From: Thauera sp. GDN1
GTDB lineage: Bacteria > Pseudomonadota > Gammaproteobacteria > Burkholderiales > Rhodocyclaceae
Direction of reading: 5' to 3'
Assembly (NCBI RefSeq): GCF_029223545.1
Contig: NZ_CP097870.1
Location: 1,612,001-1,676,000 of the forward strand
Length of the DNA: 64,000 nucleotides
This document shows, in pieces, positions 55,313 to 62,247 of this stretch. The notes below the pieces were generated by a model. It was not told the origin of the DNA. It did no database searches and worked only from the letters and a program-made list of their open reading frames with translations. How positions within the stretch are numbered: the first letter of the stretch is position 1; each line of letters begins with the position of its first letter. The position numbers and the translations under genes are program-made.

Positions 55313-55480
55313 TCAACGCCAGCCGAGCCAACTTGGGCGGATCGGCAGGGGTTCGCTCGACGGCTGGCGCACGGGCGCGGTGGTCTGCGCCAGGGAGAAG
55401 GGATTGGGGACGAACTTGCCGAGCGCCTCGCGCTGGCTGGGGGTCAGGCGCCGGTCGCCCGTGGATTGCGTGCTGATCAT
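55313..55480 (-). CDS. 55-residue protein under tandem SAM riboswitch control
   Basis: Reading from ATG 55480: MISTQSTGDRRLTPSQREAL, then GKFVPNPFSLAQTTAPVRQP and a C-terminal SWLGWR. A GAGGAG Shine-Dalgarno lies 7 bases upstream (55493-55488) and is itself part of a predicted sequestering helix. No known domain, hydrophilic and proline-rich in the second half. It is the first gene after two SAM-II-type aptamers, so its expression should fall when S-adenosylmethionine is high. It may be a small methionine-cycle protein or a leader to a lost larger gene. Confidence 0.55.
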   Translation of the reverse strand: MISTQSTGDRRLTPSQREALGKFVPNPFSLAQTTAPVRQPSSEPLPIRPSWLGWR

Positions 55481-55487
55481 GGTGATG

Positions 55488-55537
55488 CTCCTCGCCCCCT
55501 GTTGAGCCGGCGTGACCGGCCTCGCGGGGGCGAAGAG
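55488..55537 (-). promoter_or_regulatory. SD-sequestering helix (riboswitch expression platform)
   Basis: On the transcript CUCUUCGCCCCC (55537-55526) can pair over all 12 positions, with one G-U, with GGGGGCGAGGAG (55499-55488), which contains the GAGGAG Shine-Dalgarno of the 55-codon gene. The loop holds a second small hairpin (GCCGG-TCACG-CCGGC). It lies just after the second aptamer, so it is the expected translational off-switch. Confidence 0.6.
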
Positions 55538-55544
55538 GCGGTGA

Positions 55545-55600
55545 CGCTTTAGCCGGTATTTGTCATCCGCCCCGGCAAGTTGTCGTTAATGCCGGCGGTT
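55545..55600 (-). promoter_or_regulatory. Second SAM-II/SAM-V-like riboswitch aptamer
   Basis: Minus-strand reading shows P1 CCGCC (55598-55594) with GGCGG (55571-55567), a loop containing GGCATTAAC and CTTGCC, then GACAAAT and GCTAAAGC (55553-55546). The order matches the SAM-II core (loop, CUUGC, A-rich, GCUAAAG), but the loop begins GGCAUUAAC rather than GAUUU, closer to the related SAM-V class as I recall it. A CCGGC/GCCGG pseudoknot between tail and loop is possible. Confidence 0.65.
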
Positions 55601-55623
55601 GGGCGCTGGGCGCCCGTGAGGTG

Positions 55624-55670
55624 CTGCAAAAAGCAAAAGACCCATTGGCCATGCAGGCTCAGCGGGTCTT
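55624..55670 (-). terminator. Intrinsic terminator of the first SAM riboswitch
   Basis: On the minus strand AAGACCC (55670-55664) pairs with GGGTCTT (55643-55637), with an inner GCC/GGC pairing, and is followed by TTGCTTTTTG. It starts 6 bases after the first aptamer, the standard place for a ligand-controlled terminator. Confidence 0.75.
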
Positions 55671-55675
55671 GTGTG

Positions 55676-55732
55676 GCCGCTTTAGCTGCATTTATTACGC
55701 GCCCGCAAGCTGTGTTCTCAAATCGGCGCGAT
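55676..55732 (-). promoter_or_regulatory. SAM-II riboswitch aptamer
   Basis: Minus-strand reading gives P1 CGCGCC (55730-55725) with GGCGCG (55703-55698), the loop opening GATTTGA, the CTTGC segment, then TAATAAA and GCAGCTAAAGC (ending near 55679). These are the conserved SAM-II (metA-type) elements in the right order and spacing. AGCTTGC in the loop can pair with GCAGCT in the tail as the pseudoknot. SAM-II binds S-adenosylmethionine and usually represses methionine-biosynthesis genes. Confidence 0.8.
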
Positions 55733-55738
55733 GGATGG

Positions 55739-55768
55739 ATTAAAGCGGACGCGGACGCGGGCTGTCAA
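55739..55768 (-). promoter_or_regulatory. sigma70-like promoter of the riboswitch transcript
   Basis: On the minus strand TTGACA (55768-55763) and TTTAAT (55744-55739) are separated by 18 bases. Transcription would begin near 55732, exactly at the 5' edge of the first aptamer. Confidence 0.65.
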
Positions 55769-55769
55769 C

Positions 55770-55814
55770 CCAGGGGTGAATCAGCCAGGGGTGAATCAGC
55801 CAGGGGCGGATCAG
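55770..55814. repeat. Three 15-bp tandem repeats abutting the riboswitch promoter
   Basis: CCAGGGGTGAATCAG occurs twice exactly (55770-55784 and 55785-55799) and once as CCAGGGGCGGATCAG (55800-55814). The array ends two bases upstream of the -35 hexamer of the minus-strand promoter. This and the riboswitch elements account for the otherwise gene-free 55481-55914 stretch; the ~100 bases beyond the repeats (55815-55914) show nothing I can name. Confidence 0.75.
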
Positions 55815-55914
55815 CCGGACCGAGTCCTTCGTCTTGGTGCTGATGGCCCATCAAAGTACAACCACGCCCACGGCCCGCTGAACTCAGCAGGGGTGGCGTC
55901 GAAACCTGGAAGGA

Positions 55915-56433
55915 CTACCCTGCGGGTTTTCTGAGCACGAGCACATCACCACGCTGAGTGAACTCGAGGTGCTTGAGCACGCTCATGCCGAGCAGCACAT
56001 CATCATCGCGCATCCCGGGGTTCAGGTGCGCTGGCGCCCCCGCGAAGCGAAATGGCCCGATATCCAGGGCGTCGATTCTGGTTGCGCGAACCGTCAACGT
56101 TCCGTTGGCCGTCGAGACCGTCGACGGGGCGCCTGGGCGCAGGCCGAGGGCTTGGGCCAGGTGCGCCGGCACGGAGGTGTGCGTCGCGCCCGTATCGAGC
56201 AGGAAGCGCACAGGTTGACCATTGATGAGCCCGGGCGAGAAGTAATGTCCGCTGCGATTGCGGCGGAGCACCCACTCGTCGACGCCGGGCGCGACGGTCA
56301 GCGCGTGGTTGGGGTCCTCGCGCTTCGTGATCGCGCCATCGAACGTCACCCAGCCGAATCCGAGGAAAGCCAGGGTCGCCAGGAAGCCCATGCGCCGTCC
56401 GAGTCTGCGGGTGGCTTGATAAGGAGTGCTCAT
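55915..56433 (-). CDS. Retropepsin-like membrane-anchored aspartic protease
   Basis: A 172-residue clan AA protease (TIGR02281-like). After a basic start there is one membrane helix (MGFLATLAFLGFGWVTF), then HYFSPGLINGQPVRFLLDTG with the catalytic DTGAT, and the second conserved strand MRDDDVLLGMSVLKHLEF before the end. Retroviral-type half-proteases of this kind dimerise to form the active site. Cellular substrate is unknown. Its terminator, if any, is not seen before the riboswitch repeats downstream. Confidence 0.82.
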   Translation of the reverse strand: MSTPYQATRRLGRRMGFLATLAFLGFGWVTFDGAITKREDPNHALTVAPGVDEWVLRRNRSGHYFSPGLINGQPVRFLLDTGATHTSVPAHLAQALGLRPGAPSTVSTANGTLTVRATRIDALDIGPFRFAGAPAHLNPGMRDDDVLLGMSVLKHLEFTQRGDVLVLRKPAG

Positions 56434-56554
56434 CGTTTTTTGGCAGGGGTGCTCGAGTGTCGTTCACTTAGCTTCGTGCGTAGGGGAGGTCAGAGGGTTC
56501 CGCTCCTCGATCCGGACGACAGGATATCAAGCGTCCGTCGGTCCGTTCTCGTAG

Positions 56555-56582
56555 TTGTATATGAACAGCAACGGTGTATAAA
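56555..56582 (+). promoter_or_regulatory. Promoter of the MerR-type gene
   Basis: TTGTAT (56555-56560) and TATAAA (56577-56582) are 16 bases apart. The -10 ends only 8 bases before the ATG at 56591. Transcription should therefore start about at the start codon, and no Shine-Dalgarno is present. Confidence 0.55.
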
Positions 56583-56590
56583 ATTACTGC

Positions 56591-57088
56591 ATGAATACGG
56601 CTCGCACAGTTACGCCCGACAACCCCGCGCCGAGCTACCCGCTCGCCGATCTCTGCGTTTTGGCCGACTTGCCGCCCCGCACGGTGCGTTACTACGTGCA
56701 GATCGGCCTGGTCGACCGCCCGCAGGGCGAGACCCGGGCGGCCCGTTACGGGAGCAAGCACCTCGAGCAACTGCTGCTGATCAAGAAGTGGACGGCGGCA
56801 GGGGTGTCCCTCGAGCGCATCCGCGAGTTGCTGCACGGTGGCCCGCCGCCGGTTCCCGCTCGCGAACGCGCCATCGGCAGCGTGTCGGTGTGCAGCCATC
56901 TGGCGGTGGCCGAGGGCGTCGAGGTGGTGATCGATCCGCAGCGGGCCGGGCTGAGTCCCGAGGTGGTGAGGCAGTTCATCCAGGGCGTGATGACTGCCTT
57001 CAAGGCGGCGCGGGGTGAAGAAGACGGTGCTTTGCCGGCGGATCGGGCGAACACGAACAAGAACGAACGACAGGCGAGAGAACAATGA
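56591..57088 (+). CDS. MerR-family regulator
   Basis: A 165-residue protein with an N-terminal MerR winged helix: LADLCVLADLPPRTVRYYVQ, IGLVDRPQGETRAARYGSKH and LLLIKKWTAAGVSLERIREL. The C-terminal part is short and lacks the cysteines of metal sensors. It overlaps the VIT/vWA gene (ATGATG), so the two are co-expressed. The likely start codon is almost at the transcription start, suggesting a leaderless mRNA. Inducer is unknown. Confidence 0.85.
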   Translation: MNTARTVTPDNPAPSYPLADLCVLADLPPRTVRYYVQIGLVDRPQGETRAARYGSKHLEQLLLIKKWTAAGVSLERIRELLHGGPPPVPARERAIGSVSVCSHLAVAEGVEVVIDPQRAGLSPEVVRQFIQGVMTAFKAARGEEDGALPADRANTNKNERQAREQ

Positions 57089-59565
57089 TGAAGCAGCAAT
57101 CGGCACGACTCGAGACGCGCGCGGGTGAGGCAATGACCCTCAAGGGCGCCCGCTTTGAAGGCAGCTTGCGCGGCACGCTGTTCGAGGCGAGCCTCGAACA
57201 GCGCTTTGCCAACCCGTTCGACCGTCATGTCGAGCTCGTCTACACCTTCCCGCTACCCTGGGCGGCCGTTCTGCTCGGGGTCGAGGTTGAGATCGGCGAT
57301 CGCCTCCTGTCCGGTGCGGTGGTCGAGAAGAAGCAGGCCGAGCAGGGCTATGAGGATGCAATTGCCGAAGGCAACACTGCCATCCTGCTCGAGCAGAATT
57401 TTGATTCCAGCTACACCCTGAATCTGGGCAATCTGGCGCCTGGCGGGTCCTGTGTGGTCCGCCTTCGTTATGCCCAGGTGCTCCAGTTCGAGCAGCATGG
57501 CCTGCGCCTGGTGGTGCCCAGCGTGATCGCCCCTCGTTATGGCGATCCGGTCGCCGATGCCGGCTTGAAGCCGCACCAGGTGGTCGAACATGATCTGATG
57601 GTGGTGCATCCGTTCGAGCTCAGCCTGCGCATCGAAGGCGCCCTCGCACGGGCCCGAATCGGCTCGCCGAGCCATCCGCTGTCGATGCGCCTCGAAGGTG
57701 AGGGCGAGACGACGGCGATGGTCGTGTCGCTTGCGCGCGGTGGCTGTCTCGATCGCGATTTCATCCTCGTGCTCGATGAGGTCGTGCAGGATTCGCTCGC
57801 CCTGTGTGCGCAGGACACGGTGCAGTCGGGCGCGGTCACCGTGCTGGCGAGCTTCTGCCCGCGCGTGCCGGCTTCGGTTCATCCGCTCGCGGTAAAGATC
57901 CTGGTGGACTGCTCCGGCTCGATGCAGGGCGACAGCATCGCCGCCGCACGTCGCGCGCTGCAGGCCATCGTCGCTGGCCTGCGCGAGGGCGAGCGGTTCT
58001 CGCTGTCGCGGTTCGGCAGCACCGTCGAGCACCGCTCGCGCGCGCTTTGGCGCACGAGCCCCGCGACCCGGTTGGCCGGGCACCGCTGGGCGGCACAGTT
58101 GCAAGCTGACCTGGGCGGCACCGAGATGGAGAAGGCGCTGGATTCCACGCTGGCCCTGGCCGGAGACGCAGCGGCAAGCCCCGGCGCTGGGGAAGGTGCC
58201 ACGCCGGTCGATCTGCTGCTCATCACGGACGGACAGATCCACGCCATCGAGCGCACGGTGGCGAAGGCGCGTGCGCTGGGTCACCGGGTGTTCGTGGTCG
58301 GTATCGGCAGCGCACCGGCCGAAAGTGTACTGCGCCGCTTGGCCGACGAGACCGGCGGGGCCTGTGACTTCGTCGCACCCGGAGAGGCCGTGGAACCGGC
58401 CGTCCTGCGCATGTTTGCGCGCCTGCGCTCGCAGCGCATGGCGTCCTTGGAACTCGCGTGGCCGGCCGGCGCGAAGCCCCTGTGGATGAGCGCGCTACCC
58501 GGCTCGGTGTTCGATGGTGACGCGGTGACCGTGTGGGCACGCTTTGCGCAGGTGCCGGACGGGACGGTGCGTCTGGTCGGGACGCGCATGCACGCCGTAG
58601 CCCCCGAGTCGCTGGGCGAGGCCTGCCTGACTGCTGCGGAGAATGATTCGGCACTCAGCCGGATGGCCGTTGCCGCGCAGATCGAAACCCTGCTCGCGAC
58701 CGAGGGCGCCCAATCGCATCAGGCGCTCGAACTGGCCGTCGCGTATCAGCTGGTCAGCCCGCTGACGCATTTCCTGCTCGTCGAGACGCGTGCCGAAGCC
58801 GACAAGCCGGCGGACATGCCCGATCTCGTGAAGGTGCCTTCGATGCTGCCTGCCGGCTTTGGCGGCCTCGGCAGTCTCGACTCCTGTGACGAGCTCTGCA
58901 TGGCGCCGCTCAGCGTCAATGAGGCGCCGGAGCACTATGGCTCACTGGCTTCGGTAAGCGGTGCGTATTTCGACTTCGACAATGCCTTCGATGCGCCCGT
59001 GGTGCTGCGCTCGGGTCGGCGTGCGGATCGTGGCGATACGGCCAACAAGGCTGGGACCTATGACATCCCCGCTTTCCTGCGCCGAAGCTCGAACCAGGAC
59101 GCCGGGCAGCCACCCCGGGACGACCCTCGTTACTGGTGTCTCGAGCCGCATTACACAGGCCTCACTCCCCTTGGCCTGACACAGTGGCTGAGCAGTCACC
59201 CGCAGGCCGAATGGCCGCAAGCTTATGCCGAGCTGCGCCGAATCGGTCTCGGTGCGGCGGTGCTCGACTGGCTCGAGTTCGTGCTCGCTGAAGGGGAGGG
59301 GGAGGCCCGGGTGGTCGCCTGCTTCGTCCAGGCGATGGCGCAGCGCGATCTGCACGAAGCGCTGCTGTCGGACACCGGCACGCTGGGTCGGCTCAAGGCC
59401 TTGGCACAACGCGTGGCCCCGGGCGCGGCGCTGAAGCCCAGGCAGGATGACCAAGCGGCTGCGTCGATCGTCGCTCGCCTGCAGGTGTTTGCAAGCACGC
59501 TCCGGGCGGAGAGCTGGCCCGACTGCGTTTTTGATCTTCGGGACGAGACGATGCCGCTTGGTTAG
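57085..59565 (+). CDS. VIT and von Willebrand A domain protein
   Basis: An 826-residue protein with a VIT domain (residues about 1-140: GSLRGTLFEASLEQRFANPF, VEKKQAEQGYEDAIAEGNTA) and a vWA domain with the metal-ion site VDCSGSMQGDSIAAARRAL near residue 275 (D-x-S-x-S) and TDGQIHAIERTV. The C-terminal 350 residues are unassigned. No signal peptide, so it is probably cytosolic, unlike classical inter-alpha-trypsin proteins. Coupled to the MerR gene. The rtcB remnant follows within 20 bases, suggesting an original multigene RNA-repair-like operon. Confidence 0.85.
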   Translation: MMKQQSARLETRAGEAMTLKGARFEGSLRGTLFEASLEQRFANPFDRHVELVYTFPLPWAAVLLGVEVEIGDRLLSGAVVEKKQAEQGYEDAIAEGNTAILLEQNFDSSYTLNLGNLAPGGSCVVRLRYAQVLQFEQHGLRLVVPSVIAPRYGDPVADAGLKPHQVVEHDLMVVHPFELSLRIEGALARARIGSPSHPLSMRLEGEGETTAMVVSLARGGCLDRDFILVLDEVVQDSLALCAQDTVQSGAVTVLASFCPRVPASVHPLAVKILVDCSGSMQGDSIAAARRALQAIVAGLREGERFSLSRFGSTVEHRSRALWRTSPATRLAGHRWAAQLQADLGGTEMEKALDSTLALAGDAAASPGAGEGATPVDLLLITDGQIHAIERTVAKARALGHRVFVVGIGSAPAESVLRRLADETGGACDFVAPGEAVEPAVLRMFARLRSQRMASLELAWPAGAKPLWMSALPGSVFDGDAVTVWARFAQVPDGTVRLVGTRMHAVAPESLGEACLTAAENDSALSRMAVAAQIETLLATEGAQSHQALELAVAYQLVSPLTHFLLVETRAEADKPADMPDLVKVPSMLPAGFGGLGSLDSCDELCMAPLSVNEAPEHYGSLASVSGAYFDFDNAFDAPVVLRSGRRADRGDTANKAGTYDIPAFLRRSSNQDAGQPPRDDPRYWCLEPHYTGLTPLGLTQWLSSHPQAEWPQAYAELRRIGLGAAVLDWLEFVLAEGEGEARVVACFVQAMAQRDLHEALLSDTGTLGRLKALAQRVAPGAALKPRQDDQAAASIVARLQVFASTLRAESWPDCVFDLRDETMPLG

Positions 59566-59579
59566 CCAATTGCAGGTGT

Positions 59580-59873
59580 CACGCATCGACAAGGAATTGC
59601 GAGGAACGACCCCATGCCCGTTCGAGCCCGGCCTCAAGGCTCTGACCGAGCGCCACCCGCAACTGCTCAAGGCCTTCGGCAAATTCTCCAAATGGGCGAA
59701 CCAGATGGGCACGCTCGGAGGCGGCAACCACTTCATCGAGGTCAGCCGACGAGTACGACCAAGTCTGGGTGATGCTGCACTCGGGCAGCCGGGGCATCGG
59801 TTACGCCATCGCGACGTACTTCGTCGAGCGCTTTCTCGAGGAGCGGAATGTGGGCGAGGGGCTCACCCCCTGA
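59580..59873 (+). pseudogene. rtcB: rtcB RNA ligase fragment, frameshifted
   Basis: One frame reads CPFEPGLKALTERHPQLLKA and WANQMGTLGGGNHFIEV. Near 59742 the homology moves to another frame reading DEYDQVWVMLHSGSRGIGYA and ATYFVERFLEERNVG, ending at TGA 59871-59873. These are central RtcB (3'-phosphate RNA ligase) motifs. The N-terminal metal site and the C-terminal half are absent. Clearly non-functional. Confidence 0.78.
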
Positions 59874-59922
59874 GCCTGGTGCGCGGTACTGTCGCCGCAC
59901 CACACCCAGAAGGGAGCAACAG

Positions 59923-60210
59923 ATGCTCCGCGCCATCATCGGAGACATCGTCGGTTCGGTCTACGAGTTCCGTAACCACCGCTCGAAGGTCTTCGAACCC
60001 TTCTTTCACCCGAACGCGTTCTATACCGAGGACACCGTGTGCACGGTCGCGGTGGCCGATGCGCTGATCAACGATCGGCATCCAGCGCAGGCGCTCAAGG
60101 ACTTGGGCCGGTGCTACTGGGACAACGGCGGTTGGGGCCAGCGTTTTGCGATGTGGCTGGCCTCCGATGAACTCGGTCCCTATGGCAGCTTCGGTGGCGT
60201 TACAGCGTGA
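59923..60210 (+). pseudogene. Truncated ADP-ribosylglycohydrolase
   Basis: MLRAIIGDIVGSVYEFRNHR and FYTEDTVCTVAVADALIND match the N-terminus of DraG-type ADP-ribosylglycohydrolases, with the metal-binding T-E-D-T motif. After 95 residues the sequence ends LGPYGSFGGVTA with a stop where the family normally continues G-N-G-A-A for another ~170 residues. The catalytic C-terminal metal ligands are missing. A small protein could still be made. Confidence 0.7.
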
Positions 60211-60271
60211 ATTCTTCGACGGCGCGCCTGGCTTGCTGCCTTGGCGTGGCTTTCTTGTCCAACATTCTTCA

Positions 60272-61069
60272 ATGGAAAGCAAACAGATCATGAAAGGGCT
60301 CGTCATCCGTTCCCCCTGGATCGACCACATTCTGGCGGGTAAGAAAACCTGGGAGATGCGTACGAGGGCAACCAGCATTCGAGGCCGCATTGCACTGATC
60401 AAGGCGGGATCCGGTCTCATCCACGGCACGGCGGAGCTCGTCGAATGCCTGCCGCCCCTCGACCTCGAGCAGTTGCGCGCGACGCAGGCATTCCACGCGA
60501 TACCCGTTTCGGGGATCGAGGACGCGTTCGCCAATCGGTGGACGACGCCGTGGGTTCTGCGCGATGTGCGGTGCCTCGCGCATCCCATTCCATACAGGCA
60601 TCCGAGCGGCGCGGTGACCTGGGTTGATCTGCCCACGTTTCAGGAGGAACACGGGCGGGCGGATTCGATGTCGCCCGTATCGATCAAGGAGGCGCCTTTG
60701 GCCCAGCAGGCTCGAGCGGTGGGCGACCGCATGAGAGCGCAGGATATGGCCGAGGGGCCCTGGGTGGACATTCGCCTGACCGAAGGGAACCTGCGAAACA
60801 ACCACTTCTACTTGCGCACCGCCGAGTCCTTGTTGCCCAGTGACTGCATCGGCGGGCCGAACAAGAGCGAGTTGGGCAAGGCGATCCGCGTGACCTTCGA
60901 GCCGGGGCCATCGATCGAGTGCGACGTCGCTGGGGACAAGATGATTCTGCGGGCACGTGCCCAGGTCCGCGATTTTTTCGAGCGATCGGGTTCCCGTGCG
61001 GGTGACACGGTCCGCTTCATGCGGGTTGGCGAACGCGAGTTTCTGGTGAGGCGTGCCGGGGCCGTCTGA
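60272..61069 (+). CDS. ASCH-domain protein with unassigned C-terminal domain
   Basis: A 265-residue protein. The N-terminal ASCH (RNA-binding PUA-like) domain reads MKGLVIRSPWIDHILAGKKT, WEMRTRATSIRGRIALIKAG and LIHGTAELVECLPPL. The C-terminal domain (about 165-265) reads RNNHFYLRTAESLLPSDCIG and ILRARAQVRDFFERSGSRAG. It looks to me like a small beta-barrel of the kind seen in some DNA-binding effector domains, but I cannot name it. ASCH domains are proposed to bind RNA or modified nucleotides. It sits among RNA-repair and ADP-ribose remnants. Confidence 0.75.
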   Translation: MESKQIMKGLVIRSPWIDHILAGKKTWEMRTRATSIRGRIALIKAGSGLIHGTAELVECLPPLDLEQLRATQAFHAIPVSGIEDAFANRWTTPWVLRDVRCLAHPIPYRHPSGAVTWVDLPTFQEEHGRADSMSPVSIKEAPLAQQARAVGDRMRAQDMAEGPWVDIRLTEGNLRNNHFYLRTAESLLPSDCIGGPNKSELGKAIRVTFEPGPSIECDVAGDKMILRARAQVRDFFERSGSRAGDTVRFMRVGEREFLVRRAGAV

Positions 61070-61153
61070 TTCCTTCGCGGGCATTCCTGCGCGCCTTTCC
61101 GGCGATCGCCACGGCGCCAAGTGCCAACGTGAATCCGCCCGGTGATGTCCGCC

Positions 61154-62125
61154 TTATGCGCTGTAGTGCCGCGCCATCAGCGTGATCTCGTCACGTACCC
61201 GTGCCCGCAAGGCATCGGGTGCGAGTACCTCGACGTGGTGGCCATGGCGCAGGATGTCCATGACGAGCTCGGTCGGGTCGGCATAGGGGATGGTGAGCCG
61301 GTAGCGGCCTTCCGGATCGAATGCACCGACCTGGTCGGGATGCCACTCCTCGCGCGCCACCCAGCGTGCCGCCGTAGGTGAGAAACGTAGTTCGGCGCGA
61401 TGAAGCATAGGTCCGCCATAGATGCCGTAGCTGCTTGAAAAGGCAGCGTCGAGGGCCTCTGGCGGCATCTCCATTGTTCGGTCTTCCAGTGTGTCCACCG
61501 ACTCGATCGCGTCGACCGAAAACCGGCGCAGCGCCTCGCGTCGATGGCACCAGACCTCCAGGTACCAGTTGTTGCGGTAGAAGGTGAGGCGTTGCGGCGA
61601 GACGATCCTTGTCGTCCGCTCGTCGCGCTCGCGCGAATAGTGGGTGATGCGAACTTGCCGCCGCTGCAGGAGCGCCCGCGAGAGCTCGCTGAAGTGCTCG
61701 GCATCCTTGATTCGGTTGCCGATTCGCGCGAGGTGGATCCGCTGAGCGATCGCTTCGAAGCGCTGGCACTGCTGACCGAGGATGTGCTCCAGCCGGGAGA
61801 GAAGCGGGGCAACGTGCGGAGCGAGCAGGCGCGGTTCCAGGTCCGACAGCAGTCGGTGCATGGTCAGTAGCGCGTAGGTCTCGTCGGCGCTGAACCACAA
61901 GCCGGGCAGTTCGTAACTCGGGCCCACGCTCGGCTCCGCGAAGCGATAGCCACCGACGTCCCGGTCGTAGATGATCGGCGCGTTGAAGCGGTCCTTCAGG
62001 AAGGCGAGATCACGCTTCAGGGTCGCCCAGGAGATCTCCAGTTCATCGAGCAAAGCCTGTCGGGTGACCACCTTCCGGGCGGATAGCAACTGATCGATCT
62101 TGTAGAAGCGTTCGCTTCGGTTCAT
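61154..62125 (-). CDS. WYL-domain regulator (YafY-like)
   Basis: A 323-residue regulator with an N-terminal HTH_11 domain (SERFYKIDQLLSARKVVTRQ, ALLDELEISWATLKRDLAFL), a WYL domain (LLQRRQVRITHYSRERDERT, LTFYRNNWYLEVWCHRREAL, RRFSVDAIESVDTLED) and a C-terminal WCX segment. The start at MNRSERF (62125) is where family homology begins. Divergent from the large Nudix-containing gene with a 10-bp palindrome between them. Distinct from the BrxR-like regulators near Zorya. Confidence 0.88.
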   Translation of the reverse strand: MNRSERFYKIDQLLSARKVVTRQALLDELEISWATLKRDLAFLKDRFNAPIIYDRDVGGYRFAEPSVGPSYELPGLWFSADETYALLTMHRLLSDLEPRLLAPHVAPLLSRLEHILGQQCQRFEAIAQRIHLARIGNRIKDAEHFSELSRALLQRRQVRITHYSRERDERTTRIVSPQRLTFYRNNWYLEVWCHRREALRRFSVDAIESVDTLEDRTMEMPPEALDAAFSSSYGIYGGPMLHRAELRFSPTAARWVAREEWHPDQVGAFDPEGRYRLTIPYADPTELVMDILRHGHHVEVLAPDALRARVRDEITLMARHYSA

Positions 62126-62220
62126 GGCGCATGGGGTAAGGGTAAAGAAGCGGGGCATGCCAAGCGGGCGCAATGCCTTAGCCTCGCGTCGGGCAAGATG
62201 AGCCTGGATGCATGAAGAAA

Positions 62221-62230
62221 GTAAGCTTAC
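62221..62230. promoter_or_regulatory. Palindrome between the WYL and Nudix-protein genes
   Basis: GTAAGCTTAC is a perfect 10-bp palindrome 17 bases before the Nudix-protein ATG. It sits just upstream of its GGAGG Shine-Dalgarno and within the 122-base divergent promoter region. A candidate half of the WYL operator; short enough to occur by chance. Confidence 0.35.
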
Positions 62231-62247
62231 GTCAATGGAGGCGTATC

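Noticed and set aside
54948..55505. 185-codon plus-strand ORF over the riboswitch-linked small genes
   Set aside because: No Shine-Dalgarno, no domain, and it crosses both the methyltransferase start and the minus-strand genes that have good translation signals.
55731..55934. Plus-strand ORF with PGVNQ repeats
   Set aside because: The apparent peptide repeats only reflect the 15-bp DNA repeats. The ORF overlaps the minus-strand promoter and SAM-II aptamer and has no ribosome-binding site.
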